Of a DNA stretch of 64,000 nt, positions 1 through 8,700 are shown piece after piece. Source of the DNA: Candidatus Saccharibacteria bacterium UBA3749 (lineage in GTDB: Bacteria > Patescibacteriota > Saccharimonadia > Saccharimonadales > Saccharimonadaceae); NCBI GenBank assembly GCA_002371235.1, contig DFGN01000002.1, positions 11,707 to 75,706 of the forward strand. Direction: 5' to 3'. The notes under the pieces are model-generated. The model saw only the letters and a program-made list of their open reading frames with translations, made no database searches and was not told the origin of the DNA. The number at the start of each line of letters is the position of its first letter. The stretch's first letter is position 1. A program made the translations under genes and the position numbers.

Positions 1-93
1 CACTACAGCTAGTTTGCCTAGCGGCAAGGTAGAAGCATCAATTACCCACCATTCACGCTTTACCTCAGCACCCTTCTGAGAATAAGTTTTCAT
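1..93 (-). CDS. rplM: 50S ribosomal protein L13 (partial, N-terminus only)
   Basis: The first 31 codons of uL13 are visible; the gene runs off the left edge of the window. The reverse strand reads [20 protein letters not shown] followed by [11 protein letters not shown], which matches the family N-terminus (MKTY..K..EV.R.WYVIDA...LGRLA). Its ATG shares one base with the rplQ stop codon (TAATG), so the two are translationally coupled. L13 is an early-assembly 23S rRNA-binding protein. In many bacteria rplM follows rplQ and precedes rpsI; rpsI would lie outside the window. Confidence 0.9.
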   Translation of the reverse strand, partial: MKTYSQKGAEVKREWWVIDASTLPLGKLAVV

Positions 94-518
94 TATTTAT
101 CCTCCTTTTTGGTTGCTTTCTTATCTTTTGTATCAATATTCTTGGACTCTAGCTCATAATCAATTTCATCGACAAAACTGATCGTACCCATCTCTGAATT
201 ATCACCACGGCGTAATCCCGCATGTTCAATTCTAAGATAACCAGAATCTCTCTTAACCTGTGGAGCAATCACGTCCATAAGAATAGCTGCAGCTTCAATA
301 TCGTTTAACCGCTTAATTATTAAGCGACGATTGGATAGCCCGCCTTTTTTGGCAGTAGTAATTAGCTTTTCCATTCCACGACGGATTTCTTTAGCACGAG
401 CAAGAGTTGTAGTTATAGTTTGATACCTAATCAAGGAGCACATCAACCCACGTGTTAGCGCCAACCTCTGATCGGTCTCACGGCCAAATTTGCGGCCTTT
501 AATACCATGTCGGTGCAT
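93..518 (-). CDS. rplQ: 50S ribosomal protein L17
   Basis: bL17 (141 aa) is a large-subunit protein near the exit tunnel. The N-terminus [18 protein letters not shown] and the segment [19 protein letters not shown] are diagnostic. The last 20 or so residues form a Lys/Asp/Glu-rich tail beyond the usual core, as in several other ribosomal proteins here. It starts 1 nt after the rpoA stop codon and overlaps rplM by 1 nt, so it belongs to the infA-rpmJ-rpsM-rpsK-rpsD-rpoA-rplQ-rplM transcription unit. Confidence 0.97.
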   Translation of the reverse strand: MHRHGIKGRKFGRETDQRLALTRGLMCSLIRYQTITTTLARAKEIRRGMEKLITTAKKGGLSNRRLIIKRLNDIEAAAILMDVIAPQVKRDSGYLRIEHAGLRRGDNSEMGTISFVDEIDYELESKNIDTKDKKATKKEDK

Positions 519-519
519 A

Positions 520-1473
520 TTAAAAATTTAACTCCGTTAACTTTTCTTTTACTTCATCTAATGCTTTTTGTCCGAAACCTTTTAGTTCTCTCAAATCAGT
601 CTCAGAGAGAGTAACAAGATCCCTAACAGTCTTAATATCATTGTTAAGCAACGCATTAGCAGTCCTTGCAGACAATTCTAAATCTTCAATTGAAACATTG
701 AGACCAGAATCATCATCATCTTTATTAAGACCAGGCGCAGGGGTAGATTCGACTACAGTACTCCCAGCCAAAGCCTTGTATTGATTAACCAAAATTGCCG
801 CAGCTTCTTCAAACGCATCCTTAGGCGTTATCGTGCCATCAGTGTCTATCGTTAAAGTCAACTGCTGTAAATTGGTATCCTGTCCTACACGAGTGTTCTC
901 AACCTTATAACGAACCCGTAATACAGGAGTGAATACGGCATCAACAGCAATCATGTCCGAATGAACACGATCAGCACTCGAGTTTTCGATCGTAAGATAA
1001 CCACGACCAGTCTCAACGACAAAATGCATCTTCAGCACAAATTTCGGGTCATCAATATGACAAATAAGCTGGTTCGGATTAGCGATTTCGACCTCAGATG
1101 GAAGCTTAATATCGCCAGCAACTACGCGTTTGTCGCCATCCTTATCAACGGATTGCTTATCACCCTTAATCTCAAGGTCAAGCTCAATTGGAGCATCTGT
1201 ATGTGCCTTAAAACGAATATTCTTTAGATTAAGCATAATATCCACAACATCCTCACGAATGCCAGGTATTGCAGCATATTCATGCGTAGAGCCTTCGATC
1301 GAGAAAGCAGTGATTGCAGCACCCTTTATGCTAGAAAGTAAAACTCTCCTTAAAGAATTGCCTAGAGTATTACCATAGCCATAGTATAAAGGCCTAATGA
1401 CAAATTCTGCGCTAGTCTCGCTTAGTTTGTTCACTTCTGCAAGTGTAGCTTCATGAATGTTTTTAGTAGTCAT
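520..1473 (-). CDS. rpoA: DNA-directed RNA polymerase subunit alpha
   Basis: RpoA (317 aa) dimerises to nucleate RNA polymerase assembly and contacts UP elements and activators. The N-terminal domain (about 1-225) holds the assembly signature PLYYGYGNTLGNSLRRVLLS. An acidic linker (DDDDSG, about 245-255) leads to a complete C-terminal domain with the helix-hairpin-helix region around ELKGFGQKALDEVKEKL. It lies 14 nt after rpsD with a good Shine-Dalgarno sequence (AAGGAG). Length and domain content are normal, so upstream-element recognition is probably retained. Confidence 0.97.
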   Translation of the reverse strand: MTTKNIHEATLAEVNKLSETSAEFVIRPLYYGYGNTLGNSLRRVLLSSIKGAAITAFSIEGSTHEYAAIPGIREDVVDIMLNLKNIRFKAHTDAPIELDLEIKGDKQSVDKDGDKRVVAGDIKLPSEVEIANPNQLICHIDDPKFVLKMHFVVETGRGYLTIENSSADRVHSDMIAVDAVFTPVLRVRYKVENTRVGQDTNLQQLTLTIDTDGTITPKDAFEEAAAILVNQYKALAGSTVVESTPAPGLNKDDDDSGLNVSIEDLELSARTANALLNNDIKTVRDLVTLSETDLRELKGFGQKALDEVKEKLTELNF

Positions 1474-1487
1474 ATATTCTTTTCTCC

Positions 1488-2105
1488 TTAGCGTGAGTAA
1501 TACTCAACAATTAATTGTTCGTTAATACCAGTTTCCGCCTCTTCGCGTTTCGGAAGTCCGGTTACTTCAATTTTCATATTTTTCGCATCGACCTTCATCC
1601 ATGAGAGTGGCGTAACATTCGCCGCTCCGATAATATTCGCGAGATTCTTGAAGTATTCAGATTTACTAGATTTTGGACGAACCTCTAGAACATCACCCGG
1701 GTTCAGTCTGATTGATGGAATATCAATACGACGACCGTTCAATAGAAAATGTCCATGTGAAACCAGCTGCCTTGCCTGACGGCGAGTTAACGCAAAACCA
1801 GCACGGAAGATTACGTTATCAGCTCTTCTCTCTAGGAATTCAAGCAATTTCTCACCGGTCAATCCTTCAGACTTCTGAGCCTCTCGCATCACCTTAGCAA
1901 ACTGTTTCTCAAGTAGGCCATACATACGGCGTACTTTCTGTTTTTCGCGAAGTTGAGTCAAATACAAACTACCACCTCTGACACGCATGTCACCATGTTC
2001 GCCTGGAATTCCAGACTTTTTGGCCATGATTTTGTGTGCTTTCGGTGCCAAAGCAAAGCCTTCGCGACGACTTTGTTTTACGATTGGAGCTTTATCTCTT
2101 GCCAT
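1488..2105 (-). CDS. rpsD: 30S ribosomal protein S4 (Cys-less form)
   Basis: uS4 (205 aa) is a primary 16S rRNA binder that nucleates assembly of the 30S body. The S4 RNA-binding domain is seen in RRADNVIFRAGFALTRRQAR and QLVSHGHFLLNGRRIDIPS. The N-terminal segment that carries a four-Cys zinc knuckle in C+ forms reads VKQSRREG followed by Cys-free sequence, so this is a zinc-independent form. It shares one base with the rpsK stop, indicating coupling. S4 is an autoregulator in some bacteria; no leader pseudoknot was tested here. Confidence 0.96.
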   Translation of the reverse strand: MARDKAPIVKQSRREGFALAPKAHKIMAKKSGIPGEHGDMRVRGGSLYLTQLREKQKVRRMYGLLEKQFAKVMREAQKSEGLTGEKLLEFLERRADNVIFRAGFALTRRQARQLVSHGHFLLNGRRIDIPSIRLNPGDVLEVRPKSSKSEYFKNLANIIGAANVTPLSWMKVDAKNMKIEVTGLPKREEAETGINEQLIVEYYSR

Positions 2106-2536
2106 TATGGTTTCCTTTCTCCTTTAGGTCTCACACCACCATGAGCAATTGGAGTCACATCGGTAATACCGTCAATCTTAATTCCAACTGTTGAGATAGC
2201 ACGAATTGCAGCATCGCGACCAAGCCCAATTCCAGAAACATAAACATCTACGGAATTAAGAGCATGATTCTTCTTTGCTATTTCAAGAGCCTTCTCAGCT
2301 GCAACACCAGCTGCAAAAGCTGTCCCTTTCTTGGAACCGCGAAACCCATTTGCGCCAGCCGATGACGATGTTAACACGCCACCATTCTTGTCAGTCACGG
2401 TCACAATCGTATTATTGAAAGTGGACTGAATGTGAACAGCACCAGCATTGACGATCCTCTTAAATTTCTTCTGTTTCGACTTAGAAGCCTTAGCTTCAGT
2501 AGTCTCGATATTAGCATTCTTAACTTCTTCTGCCAT
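2105..2536 (-). CDS. rpsK: 30S ribosomal protein S11
   Basis: uS11 (143 aa) sits in the 30S platform next to the E-site mRNA. The core is recognised by GAVHIQSTFNNTIVTVTD, SSAGANGFRGSKKGT and PHNGVRP-like PIAHGGVRPKGERKP at the C-terminus. There is a Lys/Glu-rich N-terminal extension of about 25 residues before the core, longer than in E. coli. It lies 8 nt after rpsM and overlaps rpsD by 1 nt. Confidence 0.97.
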   Translation of the reverse strand: MAEEVKNANIETTEAKASKSKQKKFKRIVNAGAVHIQSTFNNTIVTVTDKNGGVLTSSSAGANGFRGSKKGTAFAAGVAAEKALEIAKKNHALNSVDVYVSGIGLGRDAAIRAISTVGIKIDGITDVTPIAHGGVRPKGERKP

Positions 2537-2544
2537 ATTCCTCC

Positions 2545-2931
2545 TTAAGTCTTACTTGCTGCCTTAGGCTGTGTACCACCGACCGCGATCGCCTTACCCT
2601 TACGCGTACGTGCGTTCGTACGAGTACGTTGACCGTTAACTGGTAACTTCGCCTTATGACGGATACCTTTATATGAATTGATATCCTTCAAACGTTTGAT
2701 ATTGTTACTCACGAGACGTCTGAGATCGCCTTCAACATGATATTTTGTTGTAATAATATCGTTGAGTTTCTGTTCGTCAGCCTCGGTGAGATCTTTCACC
2801 CGAGTGGTAGGCTCGATTTTAGCCTCCGCAAGGATTTTCTTTGAAGTTGTACGACCAATTCCGTAAACATAAGTGAGAGCAATCCACACTTGCTTTTCGG
2901 AAGGTATCACAACACTAGCTATTCTAGCCAT
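2545..2931 (-). CDS. rpsM: 30S ribosomal protein S13
   Basis: uS13 (128 aa) is in the 30S head and contacts the P-site tRNA and the large subunit. Diagnostic segments are [36 protein letters not shown] (helix-two-turn-helix) and the basic C-terminus [18 protein letters not shown]. It starts 4 nt downstream of rpmJ, in the canonical rpmJ-rpsM-rpsK-rpsD-rpoA-rplQ order. Confidence 0.97.
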   Translation of the reverse strand: MARIASVVIPSEKQVWIALTYVYGIGRTTSKKILAEAKIEPTTRVKDLTEADEQKLNDIITTKYHVEGDLRRLVSNNIKRLKDINSYKGIRHKAKLPVNGQRTRTNARTRKGKAIAVGGTQPKAASKT

Positions 2932-2935
2932 TTAT

Positions 2936-3052
2936 TTAACCCTGCCTTTGCTTATTCTTAGGTTTTTTCTTATTGATAACACGAAGCACACCCTTCCGGC
3001 GCACTATAATGTCATCAGGGGAGATTTTTTTAACACTTGCACGTACTTTCAT
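2936..3052 (-). CDS. rpmJ: 50S ribosomal protein L36 (zinc-ligand-less)
   Basis: This 38-residue ORF begins [20 protein letters not shown] and ends KPKNKQRQG. The start and the KQRQG end match bL36. Standard L36 binds zinc through three Cys and a His (pattern KKICRDCK...VICTDPRHKQRQG). Here the Cys positions read S, D and N and the His is Asn, so it is a zinc-independent variant. It has a Shine-Dalgarno sequence (AAAGGAAAGGA) and sits between infA and rpsM, the usual position. Confidence 0.93.
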   Translation of the reverse strand: MKVRASVKKISPDDIIVRRKGVLRVINKKKPKNKQRQG

Positions 3053-3180
3053 TGTGTTAAAATCCTTTCCTTTAGCGTCATATTTCTACGACATTTAATA
3101 AAGTATTATTGCTAAATACTTTTGCAAATAGTATCTAACAATAGACTAATTAAATGTTGTAAAAAATACAACAGTTAATA
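3053..3180 (-). promoter_or_regulatory. infA-rpmJ spacer with several hairpins
   Basis: This 128-nt spacer carries nested inverted repeats: TGTTGTA/TACAACA just after the infA stop, AAAGTATT/AATACTTT at about 3100-3123, and a longer-range ACATTTAAT/ATTAAATGT pair around it. No clear T-tracted terminator is present, so the hairpins may set mRNA processing, or pausing between infA and the ribosomal genes. No promoter could be assigned with confidence. Confidence 0.35.
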
Positions 3181-3405
3181 TTAATCCTTGAGTCGAAAGC
3201 TGATTCTACCCTTTGTAAGATCGTAAGGGGTTAACTCAACTTCAACCCTGTCACCCGCTACAAGACGAATATAATTCTTTCGCATTTTACCGCTCATATG
3301 GGCAACAATAATATGACCATTCTCGAGTTCAACCCGAAACTGGGTATTAGGTAGAGCTTCAACCACACTACCAGTGAGTTTAATCACTTCCTTTTGACTA
3401 GCCAT
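3181..3405 (-). CDS. infA: Translation initiation factor IF-1
   Basis: IF-1 (74 aa) is an S1/OB-fold protein that binds the 30S A site during initiation. The sequence [40 protein letters not shown] and [20 protein letters not shown] with the C-terminal [10 protein letters not shown] are classic. Length is normal. It heads the rpmJ/rpsM/rpoA cluster. There is little sequence before the ATG that resembles a Shine-Dalgarno; a weak -10-like box just upstream leaves open a leaderless start. Confidence 0.96.
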   Translation of the reverse strand: MASQKEVIKLTGSVVEALPNTQFRVELENGHIIVAHMSGKMRKNYIRLVAGDRVEVELTPYDLTKGRISFRLKD

Positions 3406-3479
3406 AAATTACAATACTAGTTTACCACGAAAACGACAAAAAGTAAAGATTAACTTTGAGCAAAATTGTCTCATTAAAA

Positions 3480-4187
3480 CTATCTTATTACTGCGCGTAC
3501 AAACTGACGCGACAAATAGGTACCACGCTGTTGTGACCACTCGCCAGAGCAGGTAATTAGAGTAATAGATTCTTTACCAGGCACAGGAGACTTAGCTGCA
3601 ACCGACATATAACGGTCAGCATCGGACAACAGTATCTCGTTATTTTCATAGACATCGTAAGTATACTTTATTCCGTCACCACGCTCAACAATAATCACAT
3701 CACCGACACCCAAATCTGGCAAATCCTTAAATACTCCATGCACATGCGGTCCGCCATTGTGTCCATCAATAATCATCGTACCACCTTGACCAGGTTTTCC
3801 AGAGTCTACATACCAGCCAACATCAAATATATTGCGCGGAGTATCGAGCGCTCGTTCTGCCGTCAACCCCATCGGCAAAACTCGAGAATTGTAAATACCG
3901 AGACTCGCAATCGTTAAATATCTTGGCCTATCCGCAGCAACTGTATATTCATACACCTCTTCCTCAGTTGGTTCAATTTCAATCAATTCCTCTTCGGGCT
4001 GAATTGTGGTTATTTGTTCATCAAGAACCTCCCTCTCACTGCCTTCTTTTTCATTATAATAATAATTCTCAAAACTTATTACCCTTATCAGAAACACAGC
4101 CAGCAAAACTATAGCGATAGCTACTCCAATCCATTTTACAATTCTCTGCCAGCTCACACTAATCTTTAAGCTCATCACCAAAGTCAT
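3480..4187 (-). CDS. Sortase (membrane-anchored transpeptidase)
   Basis: Sortases cleave a C-terminal sorting motif in exported proteins and join the protein to a cell-wall amine. This 235-aa protein has an N-terminal membrane anchor (about 18-37), an acidic stalk (about 50-85) and a sortase fold with His143 in IIDGHNGG, Cys213 in ITLITCSGEW and Arg227 in YLSRQFVRA, i.e. the full catalytic triad. Either of two in-frame starts (4187 or 4175) overlaps the secY 3' end, so it is coupled to secY. Likely substrates in the window are the PDTG-ending proteins at 40.3-46.1 kb. The class (D/E/F-like) is not settled. Confidence 0.9.
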   Translation of the reverse strand: MTLVMSLKISVSWQRIVKWIGVAIAIVLLAVFLIRVISFENYYYNEKEGSEREVLDEQITTIQPEEELIEIEPTEEEVYEYTVAADRPRYLTIASLGIYNSRVLPMGLTAERALDTPRNIFDVGWYVDSGKPGQGGTMIIDGHNGGPHVHGVFKDLPDLGVGDVIIVERGDGIKYTYDVYENNEILLSDADRYMSVAAKSPVPGKESITLITCSGEWSQQRGTYLSRQFVRAVIR

Positions 4188-5592
4188 CGTAAGTTATCAT
4201 TAGAGCTCTGGAATCCACCGACCTTAGATTCTCTAACGCCACCGTTACTACAATCAAAAGTCCCGTTCCAGAAATAGATAGACCAATAGGCGCACCTGTA
4301 ATTACAATAAATATATAATCAGTGATAAATGGCAACATTGCAATAAGCCCTAGAGCTAAAGCACCAAACAAATCAAGATGGTTAACAACCCTAGATAAAT
4401 ACTTGGAGGTAGCTAGACCTGGACGAACTCCTTCAATGAAGCCACCTTGTTTTTGTAAGTTATCAGCAATTTCTTTGGTATTGAAAATAATAGATGTATA
4501 AAAATACGTAAACATAAAAACCAATAAGAAGTAGATCGTTGGATAAATAAACCATTTACCAGTAATACCATCGGGATACATGGTGGCAAAATTATTAGCA
4601 GAAGGCGCCGAAAAAATCGAAACCAATCCTGAGCCAAACTCATTTCCAGGATCAAAAGTCATAATCACTTGACCAACTAAGGCCGGCAAAGACAGGAAAG
4701 CCGTCGCAAAAATCACAGGTATCACACCGGCAGCGATTAGTTTAATCGGCAATATAGATTTAATACCGCCATATGATGAATTACCATGTACGCGTTTGGC
4801 ATAATTGACAGTGATAATTCTCTGAGCTTCATTTAGTTTAACCAAGAAATAAATTACAACTAACATTGCAATACCAAATCCAAGAATAATCCAAAATACT
4901 GTCGGATTGACCGGTAATTCAAGCCATCCAAACAAGCTCAAGCTACCCTGACTCGTATCGAAAAGCGCTGCTCCTAGTGAAGCCATCGTAGAAGGTAGTT
5001 GTGAAATAATCGAAGCAAAAATCAGAGTCGAAATACCATTGCCTACACCCTGCTCCGTAATTAGCTCACCCATCCACATTAGAATAACAGAACCGGCCGT
5101 CATAGCGGTTACAGACAAAGCCCAATCACCTAAAGTTGGCGTGAAGTCATTAGCAATATTAGCTGACAAAGTAGATTGATACAATATAAATATATATGCA
5201 ATAGACTGTACAATAGCTAGTGGCACCGTTAGCATCCTAGTCCATTGATTAATCTTACGACGCCCAACCTCGCCATCGTTCGACAATTCTTCAAGAGAAG
5301 GAATTGCCTTAGTTAAGAGCTGAATTACAATCGAACCAGTAATATACGGTGATAAACCGACTAATATAATACTAAAAGACGCCAGGCCACCACCAGAAAT
5401 AAGATTAAGAAAACTCGAAAAATCAGATTTTTCCATCAGATTAGATACTGCTTCTTTAAAAGTAGAAGCATCACCCATTGGTACTGGAATCTGAGCAAGC
5501 AAACGATAGGCAACAATAATTCCGAGTATAATCATTACTCGCTTCAGCATGTCTTTGTTTTTTAGGGATTTAAAAATTGTCTTGAAATGCAT
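4159..5592 (-). CDS. secY: Protein translocase subunit SecY
   Basis: SecY (477 aa from this start) forms the ten-helix protein-conducting channel driven by SecA, whose gene ends this window. The sequence shows RVMIILGIIVAYRLLAQIPV (TM1), the plug region, PYITGSIVIQLLT (TM2-3) and the cytosolic loop IITVNYAKRVHG. The start at 5592 is chosen because it is preceded by AGAGG and begins at MHFKTIFKSLKNKDMLKRV; a longer reading to 5652 adds 20 unlikely residues. secY is normally in the spc operon next to L15; here it has moved away and is paired with a sortase gene. Confidence 0.95.
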   Translation of the reverse strand: MHFKTIFKSLKNKDMLKRVMIILGIIVAYRLLAQIPVPMGDASTFKEAVSNLMEKSDFSSFLNLISGGGLASFSIILVGLSPYITGSIVIQLLTKAIPSLEELSNDGEVGRRKINQWTRMLTVPLAIVQSIAYIFILYQSTLSANIANDFTPTLGDWALSVTAMTAGSVILMWMGELITEQGVGNGISTLIFASIISQLPSTMASLGAALFDTSQGSLSLFGWLELPVNPTVFWIILGFGIAMLVVIYFLVKLNEAQRIITVNYAKRVHGNSSYGGIKSILPIKLIAAGVIPVIFATAFLSLPALVGQVIMTFDPGNEFGSGLVSIFSAPSANNFATMYPDGITGKWFIYPTIYFLLVFMFTYFYTSIIFNTKEIADNLQKQGGFIEGVRPGLATSKYLSRVVNHLDLFGALALGLIAMLPFITDYIFIVITGAPIGLSISGTGLLIVVTVALENLRSVDSRALMITYDDFGDELKD

Positions 5593-5664
5593 AATAACCT
5601 CTGATTTTCTACTATATATTATAATAGCATACTTTAAAGAAATTTGAAACACAAAAACACAAAA

Positions 5665-5784
5665 AACAACTAGAATAATATCAAGTTGGGGTACCCCAGA
5701 GCGCGATAGCGCACGAAGCCTAGCGCCGGTCGCCCATAGCGATAGAACGACCAGCGACGGCTCGCATGATATTATCTAGTTGTT
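5665..5784. repeat. GC-rich palindromic element between rpoC and secY
   Basis: The 120-bp spacer is bounded by near-perfect AT-rich inverted arms of 18-19 bp (AACAACTAGAATAATATCA at 5665-5683 and its complement at 5767-5784, one base indel). The core is strikingly GC-rich for this genome and contains a 12-bp palindrome (TGGGGTACCCCA), a GCGC-GATA-GCGC hairpin and a GGTCG/CGACC stem. One reverse-strand frame is open throughout. It follows the rpoC stop codon closely and could end or process the rpoBC transcript, but it has no T-tract. A miniature mobile element is the alternative. Confidence 0.6.
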
Positions 5785-5790
5785 ATTGTC

Positions 5791-8700
5791 CTAAAGATTT
5801 TCCAAATCTTCTTCAGTTGGTATCTTTGAATCAGGTGTTTCAAAATCAGACAAAGGTGCTACACCAGTTCCTACCGGAATCTTACGACCGATAATCACAT
5901 TTTCCTTAAGACCGCGTAGATGATCAACTCTACCATTGATAGCAGCGTTTATTAATACTCTAGTGGTATCCTGGAATGATGCAGCCGACAAGAATGAATC
6001 TGAGAAAATTGAAACCTTAGTAATACCGAGTAGCAAATTAGTATAAGTTAGTGGTGCCTTACCGGCAGCCTCCAACTCTTTGTTGGCAATGCTTGCAGCA
6101 GTCTTTGAAATAATATCACCAGAGACAAACTCAGAGTCGCCTGGATCAATTACCTGCACTCTCGAGAACATTTGACGAACCAATATCTCCAAATGTTTAG
6201 GCGAAATTTCATGGCCTTGCGCAGCATAGACATTTAGAACATCGTTCATAATGTAACGCTCAGTAGCTTCAATCCCCTTATATTTCAACAGATCTTGCAA
6301 GTTCAAAGAACCAGCAGTGAGCCTATCACCAGCCTTCACTAAATCGTTAGATTTAACAACCAGCTCAGCATCACCAGGTATTTCAATCTTAATTGGAGCA
6401 CCGGCAGCCGACACAAGTATAATGGCATCTTTTACTAATTCTACTACGCCATCATTTGGAGCTTTAATAGCAGCGAATGATCCGCTTTTCTTAGCAAGAA
6501 TAGTACCAGACTTAACGCTCTCACCATCCTTTACGGCCGGCTTTCTGCCCTCGAGTTCCATGCGAGCGATAGAACCAGATTGAGGCGAAATCTGTACAAC
6601 ATAATGATTATTATCTTCATAAACCTCGATTACACCATCAATTGGAGAAACATAAGCTTGACCTTTAGGAGTACGAGCTTCAAGAAGCTCCTCTACGCGC
6701 GGAAGACCTCGTGCAATTGCACCAGAACCTGCCACACCAGAACCATGCTTAGTATCAAGCGTTAGCTGAGTACCTGGCTCACCAAGTGATTGAGCTGCGA
6801 TTACACCGACTGGTTCATTGGCCGCAACTAATTCCCTTGTGGCCATGTCTACACCATAAGCCTTACGCGGAATACCATTCACGGCAGTGGTAGATAGTAC
6901 AGATTGAATCTTCACTCCCTCAATTTTATCATCAGCTTCGATTTGCTCAGCCATCTCTTTCGTAATTAGTTCATCTGCTTCGAGATAACCAGGCACTGGT
7001 TCTGCTGTGTAGCGACCAGCGATTCTAGCATGGAATTCAATCCCAGATGATTCTGTCTCATTTCGATATACCATAAAGCCTGGATCCTCGGCCTCTTCAT
7101 CTGTTGTGAAAACATCTTGCGAAACATCTACTAAACGACGTGTCAGATACCCAGAATCTGCGGTACGAAGAGCTGTAGACACCTGACCCTGACGTGCACC
7201 TCGAGTTGCAATAAAGGATTCAAGCGTATTCAAACCCTTCTTGTACGACGATTTTACTGGCAACTCAATTTCATTGTTGTTAATATCCACCATAATACCA
7301 ATCTCTGCCGAAGCAAGCTTGATGTTCGAGATATTACCACGAGCACCAGAGTTCACCATTACCGCAATGTCGGTATCCATTTCATTTAACTTACTTGACA
7401 AGAAATCAGAAATTTTCTTATCAATATCTCGCCAGTTTGCAATTGTTAACTTATAGCGTTCCTCATCAGTAGTAAGGCCGTCATTATAGTCTTGCTGAAT
7501 CAAAGCCGTCTTAGCATCACCCTCCGCGATAAAGTCATCAATCTCGCTATATGTAGGATAATCATCCTTAGCGGTCGAAATCGATGCAATTGTTTCATAT
7601 TCAAACGCCAAGTCTTTCAAATCATCTGCTGTTTTTACCATCGTGTCAGCACCATACAGGTCGAAAATGTCAGCCATCACTTTAGACAAATGCTTCTTGT
7701 TTTGTACTGAGTTATCATATGGATAATCAGCCGGCAAAATTTCGTTGAAAATTACTCTACCGAGGGTAGTATTTCGAATCTGTTTCTTTGCAAATACACG
7801 AATCGGAGTCTGTAGATTAATTACGCCCTGATCGTATGCCATCTCTGCTTCATAAACAGACGAGAATGCCTTTGGTTTATCGGTATCAGTACCTGGTTTA
7901 TCATAAGTAAGGTAATATGCACCAAGCACAACATCCTGATAAATAGCTAGCACTGGAGAACCGTCAGCGGGTTTCAATAAATTCTTTGAAGCCGACATTA
8001 ATTCTCTAGCCTCATCCTGAGCGGCGTCAGAAAGTGGCAGATGAACGGCCATCTGATCACCATCATAATCTGCGTTAAAGCCAGACGCTACTAGTGGATG
8101 CAATTTAATTGCTTTACCATCGATAAGCCTTGGCTGGAAAGCCTGTACAGATAAACGATGGAGCGACGGAGCACGATTTAGAAGTACATATTTGCCCTTA
8201 ATTACTTCATCAAGAGCATCCCAAACAATAGACTCCCTTGCCTCAAGCAATCTTGAAGCAGCACGAATATTGTTAGCGTGCTCATTACTGATTAGCCAAG
8301 AGATCACAAATGGCTTAAACAGTTCAAGTGCCATCTGTTTCGGCAAACCGCATTCATTGAGTTTTAGTTCAGGACCCACCACAATCACAGAACGTCCAGA
8401 ATAATCCACACGCTTACCAAGTAGATTCTGACGGAATCGTCCTTGCTTACCCTTAAGAAGATCAGACAATGATTTCAGTTTACGACGACCATTTGTTGAA
8501 TTAGCGCCTCTTGAACCATGTGACGCAGAGTTATCAATTAGAGAATCAACGGCTTCCTGAAGCATTCTCATCTCGTTACGACAAATTACTTCAGGTGCAT
8601 GTAGATCAAGAAGCTTCTTTAAACGATTGTTACGATTTATTACTCTACGGTATAAATCATTCAAATCTGAAGTAGCAAATCTACCACCAGGCAGTGCAAT

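Noticed and set aside
5665..5784. Classical MITE with fixed termini shared by the three inverted-repeat elements
   Set aside because: The arms of the elements at 5.7, 55.1 and 56.1 kb have different sequences and no clear target-site duplication, so a single MITE family is not shown; only a shared architecture is claimed.
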